NCBI GenBank assembly: GCA_029067025.1 | Contig: JAIEFH010000260.1 | Location: 1-15,206, forward strand | Source of the DNA: Oscillospiraceae bacterium | Lineage (GTDB): Bacteria; Bacillota; Clostridia; Oscillospirales; Oscillospiraceae | Length of the DNA: 15,206 nt | Direction: 5' to 3' | Shown here: positions 7,404 through 14,696 of the stretch, piece after piece | Numbering within the stretch: position 1 is the first letter of the stretch | How the letters are laid out: each line of letters begins with the position of its first letter | Position numbers and translations under genes: made by a program | The notes under the pieces: model-generated | Told to the model about the DNA's origin: nothing | Databases searched by the model: none | The model's input: the letters and a program-made list of their open reading frames with translations, nothing else

Positions 7404-9824
7404 ATGACAGATATGCGGACAGACGGATCAATGACGGTAACCATCCCTGTCCTGGCCCTGCGGGGGCTGACCGTATTCCCCCAGCTAATGCTCCACTTTG
7501 ACGTGGGTCGTGCCGCCTCCATCCAGGCACTGGAAGAGGCCATGGGGGAAAATAAAGCAATATTCCTGGTGACTCAGCGAGACCTGACCGTGGAGAATCC
7601 CTCTCAGGGTGATTTATATGCCATCGGAACTGTAGCTGACGTGAAACAGATTCTGCGCCTGCCGGAGAGTGGCGTCCGGGTGATGGTGGAAGGCCGCAGC
7701 CGGGGACGCCTCCTGCGGCTTATCGGCACGGAGCCCTATCTTACGGCAGAGGTAGAATACCTGGCGGAGCTGTCCTCACCCAGAGGGAATTCGCCGCGGA
7801 CAGAGGCCGCTATCCGACAGGTGTATAATCAAATGGAGCGGTATACGGAGCTGTCTGACCGGGTGGCTCCGGAGACCTACCTGAAGCTTTTGGCCAGCAA
7901 TGATCCGGGCTATATTGCCGATTATGCCGCACAGAATCTGCCTCTTCGGTTTGAGGACAAGCAGGCAGTGCTGGAAGAACTGCGGCCCGCGCGCCGGTTG
8001 GATCGCCTGTGCCGCATCCTGGGCAGGGAAGTAGAGATACTGGAAGTAGAGAGCGAGCTGGCCGCCAAGGTTCACGAGCAGATAACCGCCAGCCAGCGGG
8101 ATTATTTTCTGCGGGAGCAGCTTCGGGTCATCCAGCGTGAATTGGGGGATGGGGAGGAGGACAACGAGATTGCCGAATACCGCCGCAAGATCACACAGGC
8201 CAAGCTGCCCAATGAGGTGAGGGATAAGCTGCTCAAAGAGGTGAAGCACCTGGAAAAGCAGCCTTATGGATCCTCGGAGGCGGCAGTGATCCGCACCTAT
8301 CTTGATACCTGCCTGGAGCTGCCTTGGCAGGTCAAAACCCGTGAGCGGGTGAGCGTCACAGCGGTCTCCAAGGCGCTGGACGCGGATCATTACGGCCTTG
8401 AAAAGGTGAAAGAACGCATTCTGGAGTTTGTGGCGGTCAAGCAACTGTCGCCTGAGTTGAAAGGTCAAATCATCTGCCTGGTTGGCCCGCCGGGGGTAGG
8501 CAAAACCTCCATTGCCATGAGCGTGGCCAGGGCCATGAACCGCAAACTTGCCCGTATCTCCTTGGGCGGCATCCGGGACGAGGCGGATATCCGGGGCCAC
8601 CGCAAGACCTATGTAGGGGCTATGCCGGGCCGGATCATTGCCGGCATCAAGCAGGCGGGCAGCGCCAATCCAGTGTTGCTGCTGGACGAGATCGACAAAG
8701 TGGGCAGCGATCACCGGGGAGATCCGGCGGCGGCGCTGCTGGAGGTGCTGGACAGCGAACAGAACGGCACCTTTCGGGATCACTATTTGGAGTTGCCGTT
8801 TGACTTGTCCGACGTAATGTTCATCACCACCGCCAATACCACGGACACCGTGCCCCGTCCATTGCTGGACCGCATGGAGGTCATTGAGCTGCCCAGCTAC
8901 ACGGACAAGGAGAAACTGCAAATTGCGAAGCGCTATCTGCTGCCCCGACAGCTAAAGCGCCACGGGCTGACGCGGGCCCAGCTCAAAATCAGCGATGTCG
9001 CCATCGAGACGCTGATTGCCGGGTACACCAAAGAGTCCGGTGTGCGTCTGTTGGAGCGGAAGCTGGCGGCTTTGTGCCGAAAGGGCGCAATGCAAATCGT
9101 GCAGAAAAATGTAAAGCGAATTAACATTACAGAATTGAATTTGCAAGAGTTTTTGGGCCCGCATCGTTATCTGGAGGATAAGCCCGTTCAGGAACCTCTG
9201 GTGGGTGTGGTCAATGGTTTGGCTTGGACCTCTGTGGGCGGCGAGATCCTGGAGGTGGAGGTCAATGTAGTTCCAGGCACAGGCAAAGTAGTCCTTACAG
9301 GTAATTTAGGGGATGTGATGAAGGAGTCGGCCAAGGCGGCACTGTCCTATATCCGCAGCCGGGCAGTTCAGCTGGGGATAGATCCGGAATTTCACAGTAC
9401 AAAGGACATTCACGTCCATTTTCCCGAGGGTGCGGTGCCCAAGGATGGGCCTTCCGCCGGAATTGCCATTGCTACCGCTATGGTTTCCGCACTCACCGGC
9501 ATACCAGTACGAAGAGATGTGGCTATGACAGGTGAAATCACCCTCCGGGGCCGGGTGCTGGCCATCGGCGGTCTGCGGGAAAAGACCATGGGCGCCCTGC
9601 GGGGCGGGATGTCAACTGTAATTATCCCTGCGGACAACGGTAAGGATCTGGAGGAGATTGACCAGACTGTGCGAAAAGCGCTCACTTTTGTGCAGGTTCA
9701 TCAGGTGGATGAGGTGCTGGCTCAAGCACTGACAAGTAATTTGCCTATACAGATAGAAACGGTGCCCCGTCAGTCGCCGGAGGCGCCGCACGCTGTAGGC
9801 CGCGCCGTCAATCTGCGCCAATGA
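7404..9824 (+). CDS. lon: ATP-dependent protease Lon (LonA type)
   Basis: This 806-residue protein is a complete LonA. The N-terminal LON substrate-binding domain starts at VLALRGLTVFPQLMLHF, and a coiled-coil region follows (DYFLREQLRVIQRELGDG). The AAA+ module has Walker A GPPGVGKTS (361-369) and Walker B LLLDEIDKVGSD. The C-terminal protease domain has the Ser-Lys dyad S684 (KDGPSAG) and K727 (GLREKTMGA). Lon degrades misfolded and some regulatory proteins in the cytoplasm. ATG 7404 follows a strong GGAAAGGAG at 7386-7394. The membrane-type paralogue LonB, found between clpX and lonA in several Firmicutes, is absent here. No CIRCE or CtsR site is evident upstream. Confidence 0.98.
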   Translation: MTDMRTDGSMTVTIPVLALRGLTVFPQLMLHFDVGRAASIQALEEAMGENKAIFLVTQRDLTVENPSQGDLYAIGTVADVKQILRLPESGVRVMVEGRSRGRLLRLIGTEPYLTAEVEYLAELSSPRGNSPRTEAAIRQVYNQMERYTELSDRVAPETYLKLLASNDPGYIADYAAQNLPLRFEDKQAVLEELRPARRLDRLCRILGREVEILEVESELAAKVHEQITASQRDYFLREQLRVIQRELGDGEEDNEIAEYRRKITQAKLPNEVRDKLLKEVKHLEKQPYGSSEAAVIRTYLDTCLELPWQVKTRERVSVTAVSKALDADHYGLEKVKERILEFVAVKQLSPELKGQIICLVGPPGVGKTSIAMSVARAMNRKLARISLGGIRDEADIRGHRKTYVGAMPGRIIAGIKQAGSANPVLLLDEIDKVGSDHRGDPAAALLEVLDSEQNGTFRDHYLELPFDLSDVMFITTANTTDTVPRPLLDRMEVIELPSYTDKEKLQIAKRYLLPRQLKRHGLTRAQLKISDVAIETLIAGYTKESGVRLLERKLAALCRKGAMQIVQKNVKRINITELNLQEFLGPHRYLEDKPVQEPLVGVVNGLAWTSVGGEILEVEVNVVPGTGKVVLTGNLGDVMKESAKAALSYIRSRAVQLGIDPEFHSTKDIHVHFPEGAVPKDGPSAGIAIATAMVSALTGIPVRRDVAMTGEITLRGRVLAIGGLREKTMGALRGGMSTVIIPADNGKDLEEIDQTVRKALTFVQVHQVDEVLAQALTSNLPIQIETVPRQSPEAPHAVGRAVNLRQ

Positions 9825-9834
9825 GGGAATGGCC

Positions 9835-10425
9835 ATGACAGTAAACTGGAATATGGCGGAATTTGTCCGTTCGGCGACCAAGCCGGTAGACTTTCCCCGG
9901 GACGGGCTGCCCCAGGTGGTGTTTGCCGGACGATCCAATGTGGGCAAGTCGTCGGTTATCAACCGGCTGCTCAACCGCAAGAATTTTGCCCGTGTGGGTG
10001 CCGTGCCAGGGAAGACCACTCACATCAACTACTTTTGCATTGACCAAAAGCTGTATCTGGTGGACTTGCCCGGCTATGGTTATGCCAAGGTATCCAAGCA
10101 GGAGCGAGAGCGTTGGGGAAGGCTGATTGAGGCGTGGTTTGCCGATACCCAGCGGATGGCTTTGGGTGTGCTCATTGTGGATGCCCGCCATAAGCCTACG
10201 GCAGACGACTGCACCATGGCTCAGGTGTTTTTGAGCTCAGAGCGCCCGTTCCTTGTAGTAGCCAATAAGCTGGACAAACTGAAAAAGAGCGAAATTGAAG
10301 GCAACGCGCAGCTGATCCGCGATACGCTTGCCCTGCCGGATGCCGTGCCCCTTATCCTGTTTTCTGCGGAAAAAGGGGAGGGAAAGTTGGAACTTCTGGG
10401 AGGAATCCTAAAGCATTTGGAGTAA
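9835..10425 (+). CDS. engB: Ribosome biogenesis GTP-binding protein EngB (YsxC/YihA)
   Basis: This 196-residue GTPase carries all G motifs: G1 GRSNVGKS (32-39), the switch region VPGKTTHINYF, G3 DLPGYGYAKV, G4 NKLDK and G5 SAEKGEG. EngB/YsxC is an essential GTPase for late 50S subunit assembly. Two ATGs lie close together at 9829 and 9835; 9835 is preferred because GAGGG at 9824-9828 gives suitable spacing only for it. It starts just after the lon stop, so it is co-transcribed with lon, a conserved Firmicutes arrangement. A strong terminator follows at 10495-10527 and closes the quality-control block. Confidence 0.96.
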   Translation: MTVNWNMAEFVRSATKPVDFPRDGLPQVVFAGRSNVGKSSVINRLLNRKNFARVGAVPGKTTHINYFCIDQKLYLVDLPGYGYAKVSKQERERWGRLIEAWFADTQRMALGVLIVDARHKPTADDCTMAQVFLSSERPFLVVANKLDKLKKSEIEGNAQLIRDTLALPDAVPLILFSAEKGEGKLELLGGILKHLE

Positions 10426-10494
10426 AAAACAAAAGTATACGCGTCTGTCTTAGGTTGATGGTATTAGGAAAAGCATTGCCATGATTTAGGAGCT

Positions 10495-10527
10495 AACCGG
10501 CGGGCATATTTGCCCGCCGGTTTTTTT
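10495..10527 (+). terminator. Rho-independent terminator after engB
   Basis: AACCGGCGGGCA (10495-10506), loop TATT, TGCCCGCCGGTT (10511-10522), running into a 7-T tract at 10521-10527. The 12-bp stem with U-tract is a textbook intrinsic terminator. The 69 nt between the engB stop and this stem hold no gene that I can support. Confidence 0.95.
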
Positions 10528-10549
10528 GCGGAAAACTTTACAAAAAGGG

Positions 10550-10577
10550 TTGACAAACCGCAATGTTTTGGTATAAT
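10550..10577 (+). promoter_or_regulatory. Strong sigma-A promoter for tRNA-Gln
   Basis: Perfect TTGACA (10550-10555), a 16-nt spacer, and perfect TATAAT (10572-10577) with an extended -10 TG at 10569-10570. Transcription would begin around 10584, about 24 nt upstream of the mature tRNA. The leader contains a small CGCTT/GAGCG hairpin that would be removed during 5' processing. Confidence 0.93.
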
Positions 10578-10607
10578 AACGTAGGTCGCTTAAGAGAGCG
10601 GCGGTAT

Positions 10608-10681
10608 AGCGGATTAGTGTAATGGTAGCACACCAGACTCTGACTCTGTTTGTGAGGGTTCGAATCCTTCATCCGCTGCCA
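10608..10681 (+). tRNA. tRNA-Gln (anticodon CUG)
   Basis: This 74-nt cloverleaf has an encoded CCA. The acceptor AGCGGAT (10608-10614) pairs perfectly with ATCCGCT (10671-10677), followed by discriminator G and CCA (10679-10681). The D-stem is GTGT/GCAC. The anticodon loop CTCTGAC places CTG at 10640-10642, reading CAG glutamine codons. The T-arm has the canonical GGTTCGAATCC core. The anticodon stem has a C27-U43 mismatch at its outer pair; the remaining four pairs are normal. It is transcribed alone between its own promoter and terminator. Confidence 0.96.
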
Positions 10682-10684
10682 AAG

Positions 10685-10721
10685 GGAACACCGCAACATA
10701 CAGTTGCGGTGTTCCTTTTTT
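10685..10721 (+). terminator. Rho-independent terminator after tRNA-Gln
   Basis: GGAACACCGCAAC (10685-10697), loop ATACA, GTTGCGGTGTTCC (10703-10715), then six T residues to 10721. The stem starts only three nucleotides after the tRNA CCA, so the primary transcript has almost no 3' trailer apart from the hairpin. Confidence 0.95.
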
Positions 10722-10752
10722 CATGAATACTTCGGATTTTTTCAGCAAACAC

Positions 10753-10781
10753 TTGCAAACCGCTGTCATATTGGGTATACT
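10753..10781 (+). promoter_or_regulatory. Promoter for the DUF1858 gene
   Basis: TTGCAA (10753-10758), a 17-nt spacer and TATACT (10776-10781). It lies between the tRNA terminator and the small gene, with a predicted leader of about 30 nt containing the GGAGG ribosome binding site at 10806-10810. Confidence 0.8.
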
Positions 10782-10820
10782 ATATCCGTTCGACAAAAAC
10801 TGCAAGGAGGCTATCCGAAC

Positions 10821-11018
10821 ATGGCTCAAATTACAAAGGATACCATCATCGGCGATATTCTGGACATCGCGCCTGACACCGCTCCCATTTTCCTGTCCAT
10901 TGGTATGCATTGCCTGGGCTGCCCGTCCTCCCGTGGGGAGACCGTGGAGCAGGCCTGCATGGTTCATGGAGTAGATGTGGACGCTCTGCTGGACAAGCTG
11001 AACGCCACCATCGCCTGA
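10821..11018 (+). CDS. DUF1858 / hybrid-cluster-protein-associated redox disulfide protein
   Basis: This 65-residue protein has the pattern of the DUF1858 family (described as the hybrid-cluster-protein-associated redox disulfide domain). An N-terminal ITKDTIIGDILD segment is followed by FLSIGMHCLGCPSSRGETVEQAC and a C-terminal VDALLDKLN helix. The C-L-G-C pair, plus a third cysteine in EQAC, is the likely redox or metal-binding site. These small proteins are common in anaerobes and are proposed to act in redox chemistry; the exact role is not established. AAGGAGG lies about 10 nt before the ATG. The gene stands alone, with its own promoter and a terminator-like hairpin downstream. No hybrid-cluster protein gene is in the window. 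Confidence 0.88.
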   Translation: MAQITKDTIIGDILDIAPDTAPIFLSIGMHCLGCPSSRGETVEQACMVHGVDVDALLDKLNATIA

Positions 11019-11030
11019 TTGGCACGTCTG

Positions 11031-11060
11031 AAAAGAGCGGAAATTCCGCTCTTTTCGTTT
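11031..11060 (+). terminator. Terminator-like hairpin between the DUF1858 gene and trmK-nif3
   Basis: AAAAGAGCGGAA (11031-11042) and TTCCGCTCTTTT (11044-11055) are complementary around a central A, followed by CGTTT. This forms a GC-cored stem with A-tract before and U-tract after, so it could terminate in both directions. No evident promoter lies between it and the next start at 11086, so read-through probably contributes to trmK-nif3 expression. Confidence 0.8.
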
Positions 11061-11085
11061 ATTTCTGGAAAGCGGGAGAGAGAAT

Positions 11086-12555
11086 ATGGAACTGGCACCC
11101 AGACTCCAAGCGATTGCTCAGCAAGTGCCCCAGGGCGCAAGACTGGCCGATGTGGGTACTGATCACAGCTACCTGCCGGTTTGGCTGCTGATGAATGACC
11201 GTATTGAAACGGCTATTGCCGCCGACTTGCGGGAGGGGCCGCTGAACCGGGCCAAGGAAACTGCCAAACAGTATGGACAGAGCGAAAAAGTCTCCTTTCG
11301 TTTATGCGACGGCCTGGCTGACATAGCTGCGGATGAGGTGGATACGGTGGTGATCGCCGGGATGGGTGGTGAGACAATCGCCACCATTTTGGAAGCCGCA
11401 CCCTGGACACGTCAGAATAAGCTGCTGTTTTTGCAGCCCATGACAGGAATGCCTCAGCTTCGCCTGTGGCTCCAGAGCCATAACTACACCATCCTCAGTG
11501 AGCAAATTGTCCGAGAAGGAAAACGACTTTATAGTATTTGGAGTGTTAGGGGCGGTTGGATGGCACCTTTATCTCCAGCGGAGCTTTGGGCAGGGAAGAA
11601 CAGCCGCGATCCGCTTCGGTCAGGCTATCTAGCCATGATTGAGGAGAAGGCCGCGAAAGCCCTGCGGGGACAGCTAGCCGCTCATGAACCCGACCAGATC
11701 GCCATTACGGAGCTGGAAGAGGTACTATTCGGGTTGCGCGAGATGAAAAAGGAGTTGAAATCCATGACTACAGTGGGTGAAGTATTTGCTTTTTTGCAGA
11801 AAAAGGCTCCATTTGAGCTGCAGGAGAGATTTGACAACGCAGGTTTCCTGGTCGGCAGGGAAGATGTTTCCGTCAGCAAGATTCTGGTGGCGCTGGACAT
11901 CACGGAGCAGGTTGTCCAGGAGGCCGCCGAGCAGGGGGCTCAGCTCATTGTTTCCCACCATCCGGTGATCTTTGGCGGGGCGAAATCGGTGACAGACCAG
12001 ACCGTCACCGGAAGAGTTCTACTGGCGCTGGCGGAAAACCATATTGCCGCCATCTGCGCCCATACCAACCTGGATGCGGTGGAGGGAGGGGTGAACGACG
12101 CGCTGGCCCTGCGATTAGGACTGACTGACATCCGCCAGTTAAAGCAAGAGGGCGTGGATAGGCAGGGGAGGCCCTATGGCATTGGTCGGGTGGGCTTCGT
12201 TTCCGAGCAACCCCTGTACGACTTTGCCATGGCGGTGAAACGTCTACTGGGTGCCAATGGTATCCGGCTGGTGGACGGCGGCAAGCCGGTTCGCCAGGTT
12301 GCGGTGGGCGGCGGCGCCTGCGCGGAATTTATGAGCGATGCCTTGGCCCAGGGCTGTGATACGTTTGTCACCTCTGATGTAAAATACCATCAATTTCTGG
12401 AGGCGAGGGCCTTGGGCCTCAGCCTGGTGGACGCTGGGCATTTCCCCACAGAAAACGTGATCTGCCCGGTACTGCAAGACTGGCTTGCCAAAGCATTTCC
12501 TCAGGCATCTGTGGCCATTTCTCAGCGGCACGCAGAGGTGTTTTCCTACCTTTGA
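11086..12555 (+). CDS. Fusion of TrmK-like tRNA (adenine22-N1)-methyltransferase and Nif3/DUF34 protein
   Basis: This single 489-codon frame joins two proteins normally encoded by adjacent genes (yqfN-yqfO in Bacillus). Residues 1-226 are TrmK: SAM-binding LADVGTDHSYLP (20-31), VIAGMGGETI and FLQPMTGMPQLRLWL. TrmK makes m1A at position 22 of tRNAs. Residues 227-489 are a Nif3/DUF34 dinuclear-metal protein of YbgI-like length, with metal motifs SHHPVIFGG, HTNLDAVEGGVND and AGHFPTEN; the cellular role of DUF34 is uncertain. ATG 11086 follows GGGAGAG. The junction keeps a complete AAAAAGGAG plus ATG (11746-11766), so a separate Nif3 may also be made. Neither domain lacks key motifs. A one-base sequencing error joining two frames is an alternative explanation. 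Confidence 0.9.
   Translation: MELAPRLQAIAQQVPQGARLADVGTDHSYLPVWLLMNDRIETAIAADLREGPLNRAKETAKQYGQSEKVSFRLCDGLADIAADEVDTVVIAGMGGETIATILEAAPWTRQNKLLFLQPMTGMPQLRLWLQSHNYTILSEQIVREGKRLYSIWSVRGGWMAPLSPAELWAGKNSRDPLRSGYLAMIEEKAAKALRGQLAAHEPDQIAITELEEVLFGLREMKKELKSMTTVGEVFAFLQKKAPFELQERFDNAGFLVGREDVSVSKILVALDITEQVVQEAAEQGAQLIVSHHPVIFGGAKSVTDQTVTGRVLLALAENHIAAICAHTNLDAVEGGVNDALALRLGLTDIRQLKQEGVDRQGRPYGIGRVGFVSEQPLYDFAMAVKRLLGANGIRLVDGGKPVRQVAVGGGACAEFMSDALAQGCDTFVTSDVKYHQFLEARALGLSLVDAGHFPTENVICPVLQDWLAKAFPQASVAISQRHAEVFSYL
11764..12555 (+). CDS. Possible internal translation product: stand-alone Nif3/DUF34 protein
   Basis: Inside the fusion frame, ATG 11764 begins MTTVGEVFAFLQKKAPFELQ, which is exactly how an ordinary Nif3/YbgI protein starts. 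It is preceded at 11746-11754 by AAAAAGGAG with 9 nt to the ATG, as good a ribosome binding site as any in the window. The product would be 263 residues, matching compact Nif3 proteins without the PII-like insert found in YqfO. This is listed separately because the sequence supports an independent start; whether it is used is inference. Confidence 0.5.
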   Translation: MTTVGEVFAFLQKKAPFELQERFDNAGFLVGREDVSVSKILVALDITEQVVQEAAEQGAQLIVSHHPVIFGGAKSVTDQTVTGRVLLALAENHIAAICAHTNLDAVEGGVNDALALRLGLTDIRQLKQEGVDRQGRPYGIGRVGFVSEQPLYDFAMAVKRLLGANGIRLVDGGKPVRQVAVGGGACAEFMSDALAQGCDTFVTSDVKYHQFLEARALGLSLVDAGHFPTENVICPVLQDWLAKAFPQASVAISQRHAEVFSYL

Positions 12556-12571
12556 TCCAGGCATGAAGCTG

Positions 12572-12602
12572 CCCCCGCCCTCATATGGTAGAGGGAAGGG
12601 GG
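12572..12602 (+). promoter_or_regulatory. Hairpin masking the cwlD ribosome binding site
   Basis: CCCCC (12572-12576) and CCCTC (12578-12582) pair with GAGGG (12591-12595) and GGGGG (12598-12602) around an 8-nt loop, with a G/AA internal bulge. The 3' arm contains the purine-rich ribosome binding site of cwlD, whose ATG is at 12611. There is no T-tract. The fold would hide the initiation site. It lies wholly in the 55-nt gap, so upstream ribosomes ending at 12555 would not necessarily open it. Confidence 0.5.
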
Positions 12603-12610
12603 ACTGGCTT

Positions 12611-13330
12611 ATGAAACGAGATATGCTGCTGTTATTACTGTGTCTGTGTGTGTTGTGTGGGGTGAGCTGGCTGGGTAGCAGCCGGCCCAAGTCCGTGGCG
12701 GCCACAGCTTCTGTGGGCGGGCAGTGGACCTTGATTCTGGACGCCGGACACGGAGGGGAGGATGGCGGAGCCAGCACAGCGGCAGGGGATAAAGAGAGCG
12801 ATATTAACCTGGCTATCGTACAAAAAACCCAGGCTTTGATGATTTTTTTGGGGGTTGAACCCCGATTGAGCCGGGAAACAGACATTTCTCTGCACAGCGG
12901 CGGTGCGGAGACCATCCGGCAGAAGAAGGTTTCAGACCTGAAAAACCGGGTCGCGTTGGTGGAAAGCACCCAAGGCGCTATACTGCTAAGTGTACACCAA
13001 AATCACTTTACAGATTCACGATATAGCGGATCCCAGGTGTTTTTCAACAGCGACGACATAAGCCGGCAGTGGGGGGAGAGCACCCAGGAAGTGCTTCGGC
13101 AGATATTAAGTCCGGGCAATGACCGAAAGGCCAAACCCATGCCGGATGGTATCTACCTGTTTGACCACATCAGCTGTCCGGCGATTCTGGTGGAGTGCGG
13201 CTTTCTCAGCAACGGGGAGGAGGCGGCACTGCTGCTCACCGGCGCCTACCAGCGGAAGATCGCCATAGCGCTGGCGGGAGCATATTTTAATGAACTCCAG
13301 ATGATGACTGCAACCTTGGGAGGGAAGTAG
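12611..13330 (+). CDS. cwlD: N-acetylmuramoyl-L-alanine amidase, CwlD-type spore cortex enzyme
   Basis: This 239-residue Amidase_3 protein has CwlD length. Residues 5-22 are a hydrophobic segment (signal peptide or membrane anchor), followed by the catalytic domain. The zinc ligands are H47 (LDAGHGGEDGG), E62 (KESDINL) and H129 (SVHQNHF); the catalytic glutamate is E195 (VECGFLSN). The TIRQKKVSDLKNRVALVE and YSGSQVFF segments match CwlD more closely than general autolysins. CwlD cleaves stem peptides from cortex peptidoglycan in the forespore envelope so muramic-delta-lactam can form, allowing germination enzymes to recognise the cortex; it implies a spore former. ATG 12611 follows GAGGGAAGGGGG. 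A GdaA partner is not in the window. The gene sits between nif3 and radA. Confidence 0.88.
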   Translation: MKRDMLLLLLCLCVLCGVSWLGSSRPKSVAATASVGGQWTLILDAGHGGEDGGASTAAGDKESDINLAIVQKTQALMIFLGVEPRLSRETDISLHSGGAETIRQKKVSDLKNRVALVESTQGAILLSVHQNHFTDSRYSGSQVFFNSDDISRQWGESTQEVLRQILSPGNDRKAKPMPDGIYLFDHISCPAILVECGFLSNGEEAALLLTGAYQRKIAIALAGAYFNELQMMTATLGGK

Positions 13331-13331
13331 T

Positions 13332-14696
13332 ATGGCCAAGGCCAAATCCTTGTTTTACTGCACGGAATGTGGAAATGAATCCCTGAAATGGCAGGGGAGA
13401 TGCCCTGCCTGCGGGGCGTGGAACACCATTGTGGAACAGCCCGCGGCAGACGTTAAGAAAAAAACAGCGGCATCCGCTGCCGCTGGTCTTGGGGTACGCC
13501 GGCCCCGCCCAATGTCCGAGGTCGAGGCGGTGGATGAACTGCGCTTTAACACCGGCATGAACGAACTGGATCGGGTGCTGGGCGGCGGCGCGGTGAAGGG
13601 TTCGCTGGTGCTGGTGGGCGGTGCGCCAGGTATCGGCAAGTCCACACTGATGTTGCAGATTTGTGACAATTTATGCTGTTTCTGTGATGTTTTATATGTA
13701 TCTGGTGAGGAATCAGAGCGGCAGATTAAGCTACGCGCCCAGCGGCTGGGCATACGGGACGAGGGGCTTTACCTGTTTTCTGAAACCAATCTGGACGACA
13801 TTGTGGCTGCCGTCCAGGAAAAAAAGCCGGACATCCTCATCGTAGACTCCATCCAGACCATTTACAATGGAGATTCCAGCTCCTCGCCAGGCAGCGTGGC
13901 CCAGATAAAGGAGTGTACCATGGCATTGATGCACTTGGCCAAAGGGATGGGTGTGACGATATTTGTCGTCGGCCACATCAACAAAGAGGGCTCCTTGGCC
14001 GGCCCCAAGGTGCTGGAGCACATGGTGGACTGTGTACTCCACTTTGAGGGAGAGGAACACAATCCCTACCGTATCCTGCGAGCGGCCAAGAACCGTTTTG
14101 GCGCTACTAATGAGATTGGTGTGTTCGAAATGGGGGATCGGGGTCTGGAGGAGGTGCCCAACCCTTCGGAGGCCATGCTGGCAGGCAGGCCGGAAAATAT
14201 GCCCGGTTCCTGCGTCACCTGCGTGATGGAGGGAGTGCGCCCCGTGCTGGCGGAGGTTCAGGCACTCCTGTCGCCCTCGGCTTATGGGAATTCCCGACGC
14301 ACCAGCAATGGATTCGATTACAACCGGGCCATGATGCTGCTGGCTGTGCTGGAGAAGCGGGGCGGGCTGATGCTGTCCAACTGTGATTTTTACGTCAATG
14401 TCATCGGTGGTTTGACCCTGAATGAACCCGCCGCCGATTTGGCGCTGATTGTAGCGCTGGCATCCAGCTTCCGGGACAAGCCTGTGCCCTTTGACCTGGC
14501 CGCCATTGGGGAAGTGGGGCTTACCGGTGAGCTGCGCTCCGTGAATGCCATCAACCAACGCTTGAGCGAGGTACGGCGGCTGGGCTTCACCAAATGCCTG
14601 GTACCTGCCAGGAGCAACGGAAAGCTTGCTGTGCCGGCTGGATTAGACTTGATTCGGGTCGGCAACATTCGTGAGGCCATCGCTGTGCTGACTTGA
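13332..14696 (+). CDS. radA: DNA repair protein RadA
   Basis: This 454-residue protein has the three parts of bacterial RadA (Sms). The N-terminal zinc finger is C10-x2-C13 and C24-x2-C27. A RecA-like ATPase follows, with Walker A GGAPGIGKST (96-105), Walker B DILIVDSIQT and the RadA-specific KNRFG motif at 253-257. The Lon-like C-terminal domain (YVNVIGGLTLNEPAADLA, AAIGEVGLTGELR) is non-proteolytic in this family. RadA helps branch migration of recombination intermediates. ATG 13332 lies one base after the cwlD stop, with GGAGGG at 13319-13324 as ribosome binding site, so cwlD and radA are co-transcribed. No terminator is visible after it, and its last 54 nt overlap a convergent minus-strand gene. 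Confidence 0.97.
   Translation: MAKAKSLFYCTECGNESLKWQGRCPACGAWNTIVEQPAADVKKKTAASAAAGLGVRRPRPMSEVEAVDELRFNTGMNELDRVLGGGAVKGSLVLVGGAPGIGKSTLMLQICDNLCCFCDVLYVSGEESERQIKLRAQRLGIRDEGLYLFSETNLDDIVAAVQEKKPDILIVDSIQTIYNGDSSSSPGSVAQIKECTMALMHLAKGMGVTIFVVGHINKEGSLAGPKVLEHMVDCVLHFEGEEHNPYRILRAAKNRFGATNEIGVFEMGDRGLEEVPNPSEAMLAGRPENMPGSCVTCVMEGVRPVLAEVQALLSPSAYGNSRRTSNGFDYNRAMMLLAVLEKRGGLMLSNCDFYVNVIGGLTLNEPAADLALIVALASSFRDKPVPFDLAAIGEVGLTGELRSVNAINQRLSEVRRLGFTKCLVPARSNGKLAVPAGLDLIRVGNIREAIAVLT

Noticed and set aside
7776..8921. Minus-strand ORF of 381 codons antisense to lon
   Set aside because: It is a shadow of the lon coding frame with His/Leu/Gln-rich composition and no domain.
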